From NCBI GenBank assembly GCA_964361795.1, contig CAYIBZ010000019.1, positions 1 through 11,259 on the forward strand: 11,259 nt of DNA. The letters run 5' to 3'. Numbering within the stretch: the stretch's first letter is position 1; each line of letters opens with the position of its first letter. Under the pieces are notes generated by a model. It was not told the DNA's origin. It did not search any database and saw nothing but the letters and a program-made list of their open reading frames with translations. The stretch comes from CAYIBZ01 sp964361795. Its GTDB lineage: Bacteria > Patescibacteriota > Minisyncoccia > UBA6257 > WO2-44-18. A program made the translations under genes and the position numbers. This document shows positions 5,337 through 11,259 of this stretch, in pieces.

Positions 5337-5876
5337 ATGGCGCGATTTGCCGTGATTTTAACGTTTATTATGGCATCGTGCGCTGTTTCTTATTTGAATG
5401 TTCAGGAAAATCCGATGGTCATTGGAGATCTCAAGGCCTACCGAGGCGAAAATTATACCGAACCCATCCTTGATAGCGAGACTCGCTCTCAAGAAGAGGA
5501 ACAATTAAGACGGAAGCTGACGGAAACTTTGACTAGTTTAGGAGTAAATACTGCGTCCGATCCGGCCGCTCCCGGAACTCTGTCTCTGGTTCTGGAATTT
5601 TGTCCCGATGATTTTAATTCGGAACTGCAATCTTATACCGCTCTGAAAGTCCGAGTGACGGCTTATTGGGCAGGGGAACAGGTGAAGCAAACTGAAGGCA
5701 GTTTGAATCTTCTAAGTCTTGTCGGCATGCGTACCAATCAAGAAAAAGAGAAAGCAGTTTATGATTTTTTGGAAGGCCTTCTAAAAGATCTGACAGAGAA
5801 GGTGTATGGCAAGACCCGGTTCCACAATGTCATTGTGGCACCGGGTCTTTTTAGTTCATTAAATATGATAAAATAG
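5337..5876 (+). CDS. probable lipoprotein, unknown function
   Basis: The 179-residue product begins MARFAVILTFIMASC, a short signal peptide with a lipobox-like MASC (Cys15), so the mature protein is probably lipid-anchored outside the membrane. The rest is soluble, with a charged helix around residues 45-65 and likely beta strands (LSLVLEF, LKVRVTAYW). I do not recognise a domain. The start is firm: AGGAGG at 5326-5331 lies five bases before ATG 5337, the best Shine-Dalgarno in the left half of the window, and a good promoter precedes it. A strong terminator (5811-5852) lies inside the frame, before the stop at 5874-5876, so the last residues after about KVYGK look like read-through sequence. 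Loss of an earlier stop or a frameshift (for example in the T-run at 5765-5770) could explain this. Confidence 0.7.
   Translation: MARFAVILTFIMASCAVSYLNVQENPMVIGDLKAYRGENYTEPILDSETRSQEEEQLRRKLTETLTSLGVNTASDPAAPGTLSLVLEFCPDDFNSELQSYTALKVRVTAYWAGEQVKQTEGSLNLLSLVGMRTNQEKEKAVYDFLEGLLKDLTEKVYGKTRFHNVIVAPGLFSSLNMIK
5811..5852 (+). terminator. strong intrinsic terminator inside the lipoprotein frame
   Basis: AAGACCCGGT (5811-5820) pairs perfectly with ACCGGGTCTT (5840-5849). After one mismatch, CCACAA pairs with TTGTGG around a five-base loop, and the T-run lies at 5848-5852. It insulates ligA from upstream transcription. Confidence 0.9.
5866..5874 (+). promoter_or_regulatory. extended -10 element for leaderless ligA
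   Basis: TG-A-TAAAAT (5866-5874) ends seven bases before the ligA ATG at 5882, so transcription would start at or next to the start codon. No good -35 is present at the usual distance (TCTTTT at 5846-5851), which extended -10 promoters can tolerate. Confidence 0.5.
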
Positions 5877-5881
5877 TATTC

Positions 5882-7942
5882 ATGAACAAGCCGGAGGCCA
5901 AAGAGCGCGCAGAAAAGCTCAAAAAGGAAATTAATCGCTACCGCTACGCCTATCATGTTTTGAATAAATCGCTGATTTCCGATGAGGCGTTGGATTCTTT
6001 GAAAAAGGAGCTTTTTGATTTGGAACAGCAATTCCCGGATTTAATAACGCCGGATTCTCCGACCCAAAGAGTGGCTGGGGAGCCATTAAAGGAGTTTAAA
6101 AAGGTTAAGCACGAGGAGCCGATGATCTCTCTTAATGACGCTTTTTCCGAAGAAGATATGCGCGATTGGCTTAAGAGATTAGAAAACTATCTTGGCCGCG
6201 AAGTGAAGAACGAATTCTATTGCGAACACAAGATTGACGGGCTAGCGATTGAATTGGTTTACGAAAACGGAATTTTTGTTCAAGGTTCTACGCGGGGCGA
6301 TGGATTGGTCGGCGAGGACATTACGCAAAATTTGAAAACCGTTGAAGCGATACCGCTTAAATTGGAAAGTTCAAATTTCAAAATCCAAATTCCCAAGCAT
6401 CTCGTTGTTCGGGGAGAGGTGTTTTTGAATAAAAAAGAATTTGAGCGAATCAACAAAGAACTAGAAAAAAAAGGCGAGAAAACTTACGCTAATCCGCGGA
6501 ATTTGGCCGCTGGCACCGTTCGTCAATTGGATCCGAAAATTACCGCCGGCCGCAAACTAGATTCTTTTGAATACGCCATAGTGACCGATACGGGCCAGAA
6601 AACTCACGAGGAAGAGCACAATCTTTTGCATTCTTGGGGATTCAAAATCAATCCGCATAACAAACGAGCCGCTTCAATGAAAGAAGTTTTTGAATTTCAT
6701 GATTATTGGGGAAAGCACCGAGAAAAAATTCCCTATGAAATTGACGGCATAGTAACAATCGTTAATGACAACAAAACTTTTGAAACGGGCGGCGTGATTG
6801 GAAAGGCGCCTCGCGGGGCGATCGCGTATAAATTTTCTCCCAAAGAAGCGGCCACTATTGTTGAGGATATAAAAGTTCAAGTTGGCAGAACCGGCGTTTT
6901 GACTCCCGTGGCGATATTGCGGGCAGTACAGGTTGGCGGTATCACTATTACTCACGCGACGCTTCATAATTACGATGAAATCCAGCGGCTAGGGCTGAAA
7001 ATTGGGGACACCGTAATTGTTCAGCGAGCCGGAGATGTTATTCCACAGGTCACTCAAGTTTTGAAAGATTTGCGGACCGGCAAGGAAAAAGAATTTAAAA
7101 TGCCCGCGGCTTGCCCGGTAGATGGCTCAAAAATCGTGAAAGACGGGGTAGCCTATCGGTGCGTAAATAAAAATTGCGGCGCCCGCCAGCGGGAATTTTT
7201 ATATCACTTTGCGGCGGTTTTTGGAATGGATGGCGTCGGCCCGAAAATAATAGACCGGTTTTTAGACGAGGGCTTGATTAGCGACGCCGCCGATATTTTT
7301 ACCGTTCAGAAAGGCGATGTCGCCGCGCTGGAAAGATTCGGAGAAAAATCGGCGGAAAACATAGTGAACGAAATTGAGACGAGAAAGACAGTGTCTTTGG
7401 AAAAATTTATTCACAGTTTGGGAATCCTACACGTAGGAGAAGAAACGGCGCGGTTATTGGCTCGGCAAATAACCGCAAGTTCAAAGTTCCCGCCTGCCGG
7501 CGAGGCAAGCAAAATTCAAAGTTCAAAAATTTTGGGATTGCTGAATTTTTTTACAAATATTTCCATTACGGAACTTCAGGAAATTCAAGACATCGGGCCG
7601 GCGGTGGCGCGGAGCATTTATGATTATTTCCAAGATAAACGGCACAGGGAATTTATGAAAAAATTAGATATGGCGGGGGTCGTTATTGAAAGCCAAAAAT
7701 CAAAAATCAAAAGTCAAAAGTTAGGAGGGTTTTCTTTTGTTCTCACCGGCACGTTGGAGTCAATGAGCCGCGATGAAGCAAAAGAAAGAATTCGCGAATT
7801 AGGAGGCGATATTAGCGAGTCGGTTTCTAAAAAGACCAGTTATGTCGTGGCTGGCGCCGAACCGGGATCAAAACTGGAAAAAGCCAAAAAACTGGGAGTG
7901 AAAATTTTGGAAGAAAAAGAGTTTTTGAAACTGTTGACTTAG
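5882..7942 (+). CDS. ligA: NAD-dependent DNA ligase
   Basis: LigA seals nicks in replication and repair, using NAD+ to adenylate its active-site lysine. The 686-residue product has all domains: Ia (1-60, with YRYAYHVLN and LISDEALDSL), adenylation domain with HKIDG (Lys117), STRGDG and the VRGEV and YKF motifs (177-181 and 316-318), OB fold with VGRTGVLTPVA (334-344), zinc finger (411-432), helix-hairpin-helix (about 440-600) and C-terminal BRCT (614-686). The zinc finger reads CPVDGSKIVKDGVAYRC then NC: the second cysteine of the usual four is Asp414. Residues 163-171, 532-550 and 604-614 are encoded by AT-rich repeats and a GC-rich palindrome that interrupt the family pattern. There is no Shine-Dalgarno and transcription is probably leaderless. 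The TTGACT of the next promoter overlaps its last codons. Confidence 0.97.
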   Translation: MNKPEAKERAEKLKKEINRYRYAYHVLNKSLISDEALDSLKKELFDLEQQFPDLITPDSPTQRVAGEPLKEFKKVKHEEPMISLNDAFSEEDMRDWLKRLENYLGREVKNEFYCEHKIDGLAIELVYENGIFVQGSTRGDGLVGEDITQNLKTVEAIPLKLESSNFKIQIPKHLVVRGEVFLNKKEFERINKELEKKGEKTYANPRNLAAGTVRQLDPKITAGRKLDSFEYAIVTDTGQKTHEEEHNLLHSWGFKINPHNKRAASMKEVFEFHDYWGKHREKIPYEIDGIVTIVNDNKTFETGGVIGKAPRGAIAYKFSPKEAATIVEDIKVQVGRTGVLTPVAILRAVQVGGITITHATLHNYDEIQRLGLKIGDTVIVQRAGDVIPQVTQVLKDLRTGKEKEFKMPAACPVDGSKIVKDGVAYRCVNKNCGARQREFLYHFAAVFGMDGVGPKIIDRFLDEGLISDAADIFTVQKGDVAALERFGEKSAENIVNEIETRKTVSLEKFIHSLGILHVGEETARLLARQITASSKFPPAGEASKIQSSKILGLLNFFTNISITELQEIQDIGPAVARSIYDYFQDKRHREFMKKLDMAGVVIESQKSKIKSQKLGGFSFVLTGTLESMSRDEAKERIRELGGDISESVSKKTSYVVAGAEPGSKLEKAKKLGVKILEEKEFLKLLT
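6368..6394. repeat. AT-rich repeat within ligA adenylation domain
   Basis: Short units TTCAAATTTCAAAATCC then AAATTCCC encode SSNFKIQIP (163-171), between the VEAIPLKL strand and VVRGEV. Style matches the AATTTTCAA repeats elsewhere in the window. It may be an insertion. Confidence 0.4.
7477..7533. repeat. in-frame repeat insertion within ligA HhH region
   Basis: AAGTTCAAAGTTC (7477-7489), a GC-rich block CCGCCTGCCGGCGAGGCAAG (7490-7509) with GCCT/AGGC ends, and ATTCAAAGTTCAAAAATTTT (7514-7533) repeat the layout seen in holB at 1383-1445: AT-rich direct repeats around a GC-rich palindrome. It encodes a Ser/Lys-rich loop (SSKFPPAGEASKIQSSKI). Confidence 0.6.
7694..7721. repeat. CAAAAAT tandem repeat in ligA linker
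   Basis: Four near-identical 7-base units (CAAAAAT, CAAAAAT, CAAAAGT, CAAAAGT) encode SQKSKIKSQKL, the linker between the helix-hairpin-helix and BRCT domains. Confidence 0.6.
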
Positions 7943-7962
7943 TCCCTAATTAATGCAATAAT
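7934..7962 (+). promoter_or_regulatory. promoter of the 72-residue gene
   Basis: TTGACT (7934-7939), a 17-base spacer and AATAAT (7957-7962) with TG at 7954-7955 form a good promoter overlapping the ligA 3' end. Expected start is near 7968, ten bases ahead of the GAGGAG at 7978-7983. Confidence 0.65.
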
Positions 7963-7988
7963 TAGTTAAGTTTTTTTGAGGAGTCAGC

Positions 7989-8207
7989 GTGAAATTATTT
8001 GAGATCCGAGTTGAACGAAGAGGTGATTTGCTGATTTTTGAGGCATGGCGCGAAGGCGAGGAAGAGCCATTTTATAAACATCAAACTGAATTATCTAAAA
8101 GCTATCTAGACGCGCATCTGGCGCTCTACGGCGCCCTAAGGGCATTTGAACAGGAAGTTCACGGTTATATTATGAAAGAAGTGGACAAGAAATTCAGAAC
8201 CGCTTAA
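7989..8207 (+). CDS. 72-residue soluble protein, unknown function
   Basis: The product MKLFEIRVERRGDLLIFEAW... has 72 residues, many charged, with an N-terminal strand pair and a likely helix at about 37-68. It has no signal peptide, membrane segment or cysteine. Start is GTG 7989, supported by GAGGAG at 7978-7983, five bases upstream. It has its own promoter and a terminator that overlaps its TAA, so it is a one-gene transcription unit between ligA and gatC. I recognise no family. Its mix of strands and a helix could suit a small regulator or binding protein, but nothing in the sequence fixes this. Confidence 0.75.
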   Translation: MKLFEIRVERRGDLLIFEAWREGEEEPFYKHQTELSKSYLDAHLALYGALRAFEQEVHGYIMKEVDKKFRTA

Positions 8208-8224
8208 ACAAGCGGATTTTTTTT
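8200..8224 (+). terminator. intrinsic terminator overlapping a stop codon
   Basis: CCGCTT (8200-8205) pairs with AAGCGG (8210-8215) around AAAC, then an A and eight T bases (8217-8224). The TAA of the 72-residue gene (8205-8207) lies at the stem-loop junction. Confidence 0.85.
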
Positions 8225-8232
8225 GCTATATT
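8224..8232 (+). promoter_or_regulatory. extended -10 element for leaderless gatC
   Basis: TG-C-TATATT (8224-8232) directly follows the terminator T-run, sharing its last T, and ends six bases before the gatC ATG (8239). Transcription would start at the ATG. The -35 region (TTAAAC at 8204-8209) is poor. Confidence 0.5.
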
Positions 8233-8238
8233 TATCGT

Positions 8239-8529
8239 ATGGCGGAGATTAATAAGAAATCTTTGGAACATTTGGCGGATTTAGCCCGGCTGGAGCTTCA
8301 CGAAAAGGAAAGCGATAAATTTTTGAAAGATTTGTCGGAAATTTTAGGCCATTTCAAAGAATTGGAAACTTTGAATACCGATGGAGTTCAGCCAATGACG
8401 GGAGGCACGGAATTGAGAAATATTTTAAGGGAAGATGAGATTTTGGATGATCGTCTTGGGCCCGATAATGTTGTTGACAGTTTCCCGGAAAAAGAAGGGC
8501 GGCATCTTAAAGTACCGCCGGTGTTCTAA
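8239..8529 (+). CDS. gatC: Asp-tRNA(Asn)/Glu-tRNA(Gln) amidotransferase subunit C
   Basis: GatC is the small subunit that wraps GatA and GatB in the enzyme converting mischarged Glu-tRNA(Gln) and Asp-tRNA(Asn) to the amides. The 96-residue product is of normal length and shows the N-terminal helix pair (KKSLEHLADLARLEL, then LSEILGHFKELE) and the C-terminal LREDE pattern. TAA overlaps the gatA ATG by one base (TAATG), so the two are coupled. No Shine-Dalgarno is present. It follows a terminator closely, and an extended -10 element ends six bases before its ATG. Confidence 0.95.
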   Translation: MAEINKKSLEHLADLARLELHEKESDKFLKDLSEILGHFKELETLNTDGVQPMTGGTELRNILREDEILDDRLGPDNVVDSFPEKEGRHLKVPPVF

Positions 8530-9983
8530 TGACCCACCTTCACGATCTCACAATTAAAAAGTTTCACGAAGGCCTTTTGAAAAAGGAATTTTCCGCTTTT
8601 GATATTACAAAAGAGTTTTTTGATTATATAGAAAGTAAAGACAAAGAAATTGGCGCTTATTTGAATTTGGCGAAAGACCAAGCCCTAAAGCAGGCCGAAT
8701 TGGCCGATATTGCCGTGGCTAAAAATGAGCCAGTCAGTCCATTGGCGGGCGTGCCGATGGCGATTAAAGATAACATTTTAATAGAAGGATTGCCGGCGAC
8801 CGCGGCATCTAAAATTTTGGAAAATTATACAGCGGCTTACGACGCGGCTGTGATTGCAAAATTAAAATCAGCCGGAGCGGTGTTTTTAGGAAAAACCAAT
8901 TTGGATGAATTCGCGATGGGTTCTTCCACGGAAAATTCCGCTTTCAAAAAAACCAGAAACCCCCGTGATTTGGAACGAGTTCCCGGCGGTTCTTCCGGCG
9001 GTTCGGCGGCGGCAGTAGCCGCTAACATGGCGGTCGCGTCATTGGGTTCGGACACCGGCGGCTCTATTCGCCAGCCGGCAAGTTTTTGCGGAGTGGTGGG
9101 CTTGAAACCAACCTACGGAGCAGTGTCTCGGCACGGCCTCATGGCTATGGCTTCCAGTTTGGATCAGATTGGCCCGTTTACAAAAACCGTAGAAGACGCG
9201 GCAATCCTATTTCGGGCAATCGCCGGACAAGATCGCCATGACGCCACCAGCGCGGCTCCGCCAGCCGGCAAATATGGCGAAGAATTATTGTCTCCAAAAT
9301 TAGAGGACATCCAAAAAATGACTGTCGGCGTGCCTTCAGAATACTTTATTGAAGGATTGTCGCCGGAGGTTTCTAGAGCCGTTGACGACGCGATGAACGC
9401 TCTGAAAAGCCTGAAAATTCAATTCAAGCCGATTAGCTTGCCGCATACTAAATATGCTTTGTCCTGCTACTACATTATTATGCCGGCAGAAGTGAGCGCG
9501 AATTTGGCCCGTTTTGACGGAATCCGTTATAGTGAAATTGGAGGCCGAAAGAAAGCGAAAAATCTTCTTGATTTATACAAAAAAACCCGAAGCCAGGGTT
9601 TCGGCGCGGAAGTTAAGCGGAGAATTATTTTGGGAACTTTCGTTTTATCTTCCGGTTACTATGACGCTTATTATTCAAAGGCGCAGAAAGTCCGCCGTTT
9701 AATAAAACAGGATTTTGACAGCGCTTTTAAGGAAGTGGACGTTATTTTAACTCCGGTCGCGCCTACTCCGCCATTTAAATTTGGCGAGAAAATAGACGAT
9801 CCATTGGCGATGTACCTTTCTGATATTTTCACCATTCCGGTTAATTTAGCGGGTTTGCCCGCCATATCAATTCCGGCGCGAAAAGAGGGATTGCCGGTGG
9901 GATTTCAACTCATTGGAAAGCCTTGGCGGGAATCGGATATACTGGGAATAGGGCAATATTACGAGAAAATTTTCAATTTTTAA
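8529..9983 (+). CDS. gatA: Asp-tRNA(Asn)/Glu-tRNA(Gln) amidotransferase subunit A
   Basis: GatA is the glutaminase that releases ammonia for GatB to amidate the tRNA-bound Glu or Asp. The 484-residue product is full length. The amidase signature is intact: Lys80 (MAIKDN), cis-Ser155 (GGSSGGS) and nucleophile Ser179 (DTGGSIRQP). Downstream FCGVVGLKPTYG, the SLDQIGPF segment and the C-terminal NLAGLPAISIP pattern are also typical. It overlaps gatC by one base. gatB is not in the window and must lie elsewhere. The last residues (EKIFNF) are encoded by the AATTTTCAA repeat tract that continues to 9999. Its presence suggests that Gln-tRNA, Asn-tRNA or both are made indirectly in this organism. Confidence 0.97.
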   Translation: MTHLHDLTIKKFHEGLLKKEFSAFDITKEFFDYIESKDKEIGAYLNLAKDQALKQAELADIAVAKNEPVSPLAGVPMAIKDNILIEGLPATAASKILENYTAAYDAAVIAKLKSAGAVFLGKTNLDEFAMGSSTENSAFKKTRNPRDLERVPGGSSGGSAAAVAANMAVASLGSDTGGSIRQPASFCGVVGLKPTYGAVSRHGLMAMASSLDQIGPFTKTVEDAAILFRAIAGQDRHDATSAAPPAGKYGEELLSPKLEDIQKMTVGVPSEYFIEGLSPEVSRAVDDAMNALKSLKIQFKPISLPHTKYALSCYYIIMPAEVSANLARFDGIRYSEIGGRKKAKNLLDLYKKTRSQGFGAEVKRRIILGTFVLSSGYYDAYYSKAQKVRRLIKQDFDSAFKEVDVILTPVAPTPPFKFGEKIDDPLAMYLSDIFTIPVNLAGLPAISIPARKEGLPVGFQLIGKPWRESDILGIGQYYEKIFNF

Positions 9984-9999
9984 TTCTCAATTTTCAATT
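9967..9999. repeat. AATTTTCAATT tandem repeat after gatA
   Basis: Units AATTTTCAATT, TTTAATTCTCAATT and TTCAATT span the end of gatA and the gap before the next gene. The gatA stop lies within them. They match the tracts at 840-935 and 1383-1445. Confidence 0.6.
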
Positions 10000-10004
10000 G
10001 CAGT

Positions 10005-10544
10005 ATGCAGAAGTTTTTTAATCAAGTTATAGACGCCGTGTTGGATTTTCGGGAACGGTATCTTGATTATTTTGAACCGGCATTGCCATGGATTAAAACT
10101 ATCTCCTTTCTTTTTTCCGCGCTGTTATTAAGTTTGATATTTTATTGTATTTTTAAAACTGGATATTTAAACCGAAAAGTTGAAAATTTTATGGATTGGG
10201 CGGGTATGGGCAATGTTGGCCGAAGAAGGCACTTAAGGGCTTGGCATAAAATCGTGAAGCGTTTGCGGCTTACTGACCCGGCTGAATGGAAACTGGCAGT
10301 GCTTGAAGCCGATAAAATCTTGGACGAAGCAGTTAAAGACAGCGGTTATAGAGGAGATACGGTTGACGCGCGCTTAAAACAAGTTGACGCGTCCGTGTTG
10401 CCGTCTATCGCGAAAGTTTTGGCGGCCCATGAAGTGAGCAATAAAATATACAGCGATTTAGAATTTCAAATTAATAGAGAAACAATAATTGAAACCTTAA
10501 AAGTCTATAAACAAGCCTTCCGGGAATTGAGCTTGTTGGATTAG
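10005..10544 (+). CDS. single-pass membrane protein with helical cytoplasmic domain
   Basis: The 179-residue product has one clear membrane helix at about 30-51 (TISFLFSALLLSLIFYCIF), followed by basic residues, so the long C-terminal part is probably cytoplasmic. That part is helical and contains WKLAVLEADKILDEAVKDSGYRGDTV and, near the end, a HEVSNKIYSD segment. From memory, similar proteins of the form WKLAIIEADKLLD...AHxxRNxIAH are common in Patescibacteria and resemble HEPN-type helical bundles, but here the RNxxAH-like motif is not intact. This is a tentative resemblance. No Shine-Dalgarno precedes ATG 10005. It follows gatA by 21 bases, perhaps as part of the same operon. Confidence 0.8.
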   Translation: MQKFFNQVIDAVLDFRERYLDYFEPALPWIKTISFLFSALLLSLIFYCIFKTGYLNRKVENFMDWAGMGNVGRRRHLRAWHKIVKRLRLTDPAEWKLAVLEADKILDEAVKDSGYRGDTVDARLKQVDASVLPSIAKVLAAHEVSNKIYSDLEFQINRETIIETLKVYKQAFRELSLLD

Positions 10545-10561
10545 CGGAATTTTTGTATAAT
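10533..10561 (+). promoter_or_regulatory. promoter of the cysteine-rich gene pair
   Basis: TTGTTG (10533-10538), 17 bases and TATAAT (10556-10561) form a strong promoter overlapping the end of the preceding gene. Expected start is near 10568, ahead of the AGAAGG at 10581-10586. Confidence 0.65.
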
Positions 10562-10594
10562 ACCTTTAGTTCTTTTCTAAAGAAGGCCAAGAAA

Positions 10595-10771
10595 ATGTTC
10601 TGTAAAGAATGCAATCGGCCGCGCGGAATGATGGTTTTAGGGCAATGTGAATGCGGAAAGCCAAAAAGCATTCTTTTGAAGAGCTGTGATTTTTGCTCGC
10701 GCAAGAGCCGGCTTTGCCAACTTTGCGGAAAAGCTGTTCCCAAGGTTCCCCGAAAAAGGAGGGTGTTGTGA
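10595..10771 (+). CDS. 58-residue cysteine-rich (zinc-ribbon-like) protein
   Basis: Eight cysteines fall in pairs: C3/C6 (FCKEC), C18/C20 (QCECG), C31/C34 (SCDFC) and C41/C44 (LCQLCGK), with a basic C-terminus (PKVPRKRRVL). This is enough for two structural zinc sites and suits nucleic-acid or protein binding. I choose ATG 10595, with AGAAGG eight bases upstream; a TTG at 10553 would overlap the -10 box and is unlikely. Its TGA overlaps the next gene's GTG (GTGA), so the two are coupled. No family recognised. Confidence 0.75.
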   Translation: MFCKECNRPRGMMVLGQCECGKPKSILLKSCDFCSRKSRLCQLCGKAVPKVPRKRRVL

Positions 10772-11259
10772 TACGCGAATGCCCAAAATGCAAGAAGCGC
10801 TATGGCGGCAGTTTTGTCGGCGCGATGCATTATAGCATGACTAAAACGAAAATCGGATATTTTGGCGGATATTGCGAATGCGGGGAGAAATTAGGCGACG
10901 GGTTTGAATGGCACGGGGTTTTAGAAAATGTCCGGAAAGTCTTTCATAAAGACGATCTTAAATGGCGGGAATCATTAAGCGACAGCGAGTACCGCAGAAT
11001 TTTTGGAGGCCCGCGAAATGTTTCTTTATACATCTTTGACTATAATGAATCATTTTTAGCAAAGAACAAAAACCAAGCTAAGAAAAAATTCTTAAAATTG
11101 CTTAAGACGATGCGGCGCAATGTTGAGCGCCGAGCCAGATTAACTTTTGCGTCATTTTTTGATCATGGACCGGAGGTGTATGTAGCGCAATATCGTATGG
11201 AAACTGCCGGCTCCATGGACCAAGTTGTTTCCTACCTTCGTTTAAAGCGAAAAAAATTA
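10768..11259 (+). CDS. protein with N-terminal CxxC/CxC motifs, unknown function (partial, 3' end outside)
   Basis: An open frame of 164 codons runs from GTG 10768 off the right edge with no stop. The start is supported by AAGGAGG (10756-10762), five bases upstream, and by four-base overlap with the preceding stop. The N-terminus MIRECPKCKKRYGG and the later YCECGEKLGDGFEW give four cysteines (5, 8 and a CxC near 40) that could form a zinc ribbon, followed by a charged, mostly helical region (NKNQAKKKFLKLLKTMRRNVERR). The CECG motif is shared with the small protein upstream, suggesting related zinc modules or joint function. No family recognised. Confidence 0.7.
   Translation, partial: MIRECPKCKKRYGGSFVGAMHYSMTKTKIGYFGGYCECGEKLGDGFEWHGVLENVRKVFHKDDLKWRESLSDSEYRRIFGGPRNVSLYIFDYNESFLAKNKNQAKKKFLKLLKTMRRNVERRARLTFASFFDHGPEVYVAQYRMETAGSMDQVVSYLRLKRKKL

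Overview
The window looks like a chromosomal piece of a Candidate Phyla Radiation (Patescibacteria) bacterium, most likely a Parcubacteria-type lineage. This is inference. It rests on the compact set holB-frr-rseP-pilM-pilD, then ligA and gatC-gatA, on short versions of several proteins (254-aa delta', 260-aa PilM), on small uncharacterised proteins between housekeeping genes, and on AT-rich AATTTTCAA-type repeats that enter reading frames. TGA serves as a stop (frr, pilM and the 10595 gene), so the UGA-Gly code of Gracilibacteria/SR1 is unlikely. All confident genes are on the + strand.

Positions 1-938 hold no convincing protein gene. The first ~185 bases are GC-rich with several hairpins and perhaps the 5' end of a minus-strand gene. 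A run of short palindromes (199-256) and a CCCCGTTAGAGGC hairpin (287-334) follow. Then comes a near-ideal sigma70 promoter (TTGACA, 17 bases, TATAAT; 338-366), about 460 bases of GC-rich sequence with many nested stems, and an intrinsic terminator (808-838). I read this as an abundant structured non-coding RNA of unrecognised family. It is the most interesting object in the window.

Positions 939-5081 hold holB (DNA polymerase III delta'), an intergenic region with a second CCCGTTAGA inverted-repeat element, a putative promoter and a long leader hairpin, then the tight operon frr-rseP-pilM-pilD (ribosome recycling, membrane proteolysis, type IV pilus assembly and prepilin processing). The pilD stop codon lies inside a third, one-armed CCCGTTAGA copy.

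Positions 5093-8207 hold a small two-helix membrane protein, a probable lipoprotein with its own promoter, Shine-Dalgarno and terminator (the terminator lies inside the reading frame), ligA (NAD-dependent DNA ligase) with an apparently leaderless start, and a 72-aa protein with its own promoter, Shine-Dalgarno and terminator.

Positions 8239-11259 hold gatC-gatA (tRNA-dependent amidotransferase; gatB is not here), a single-pass membrane protein, and a new transcription unit of two translationally coupled cysteine-rich proteins, the second running off the window. Housekeeping genes generally lack Shine-Dalgarno sequences, while the small orphan genes have strong ones.
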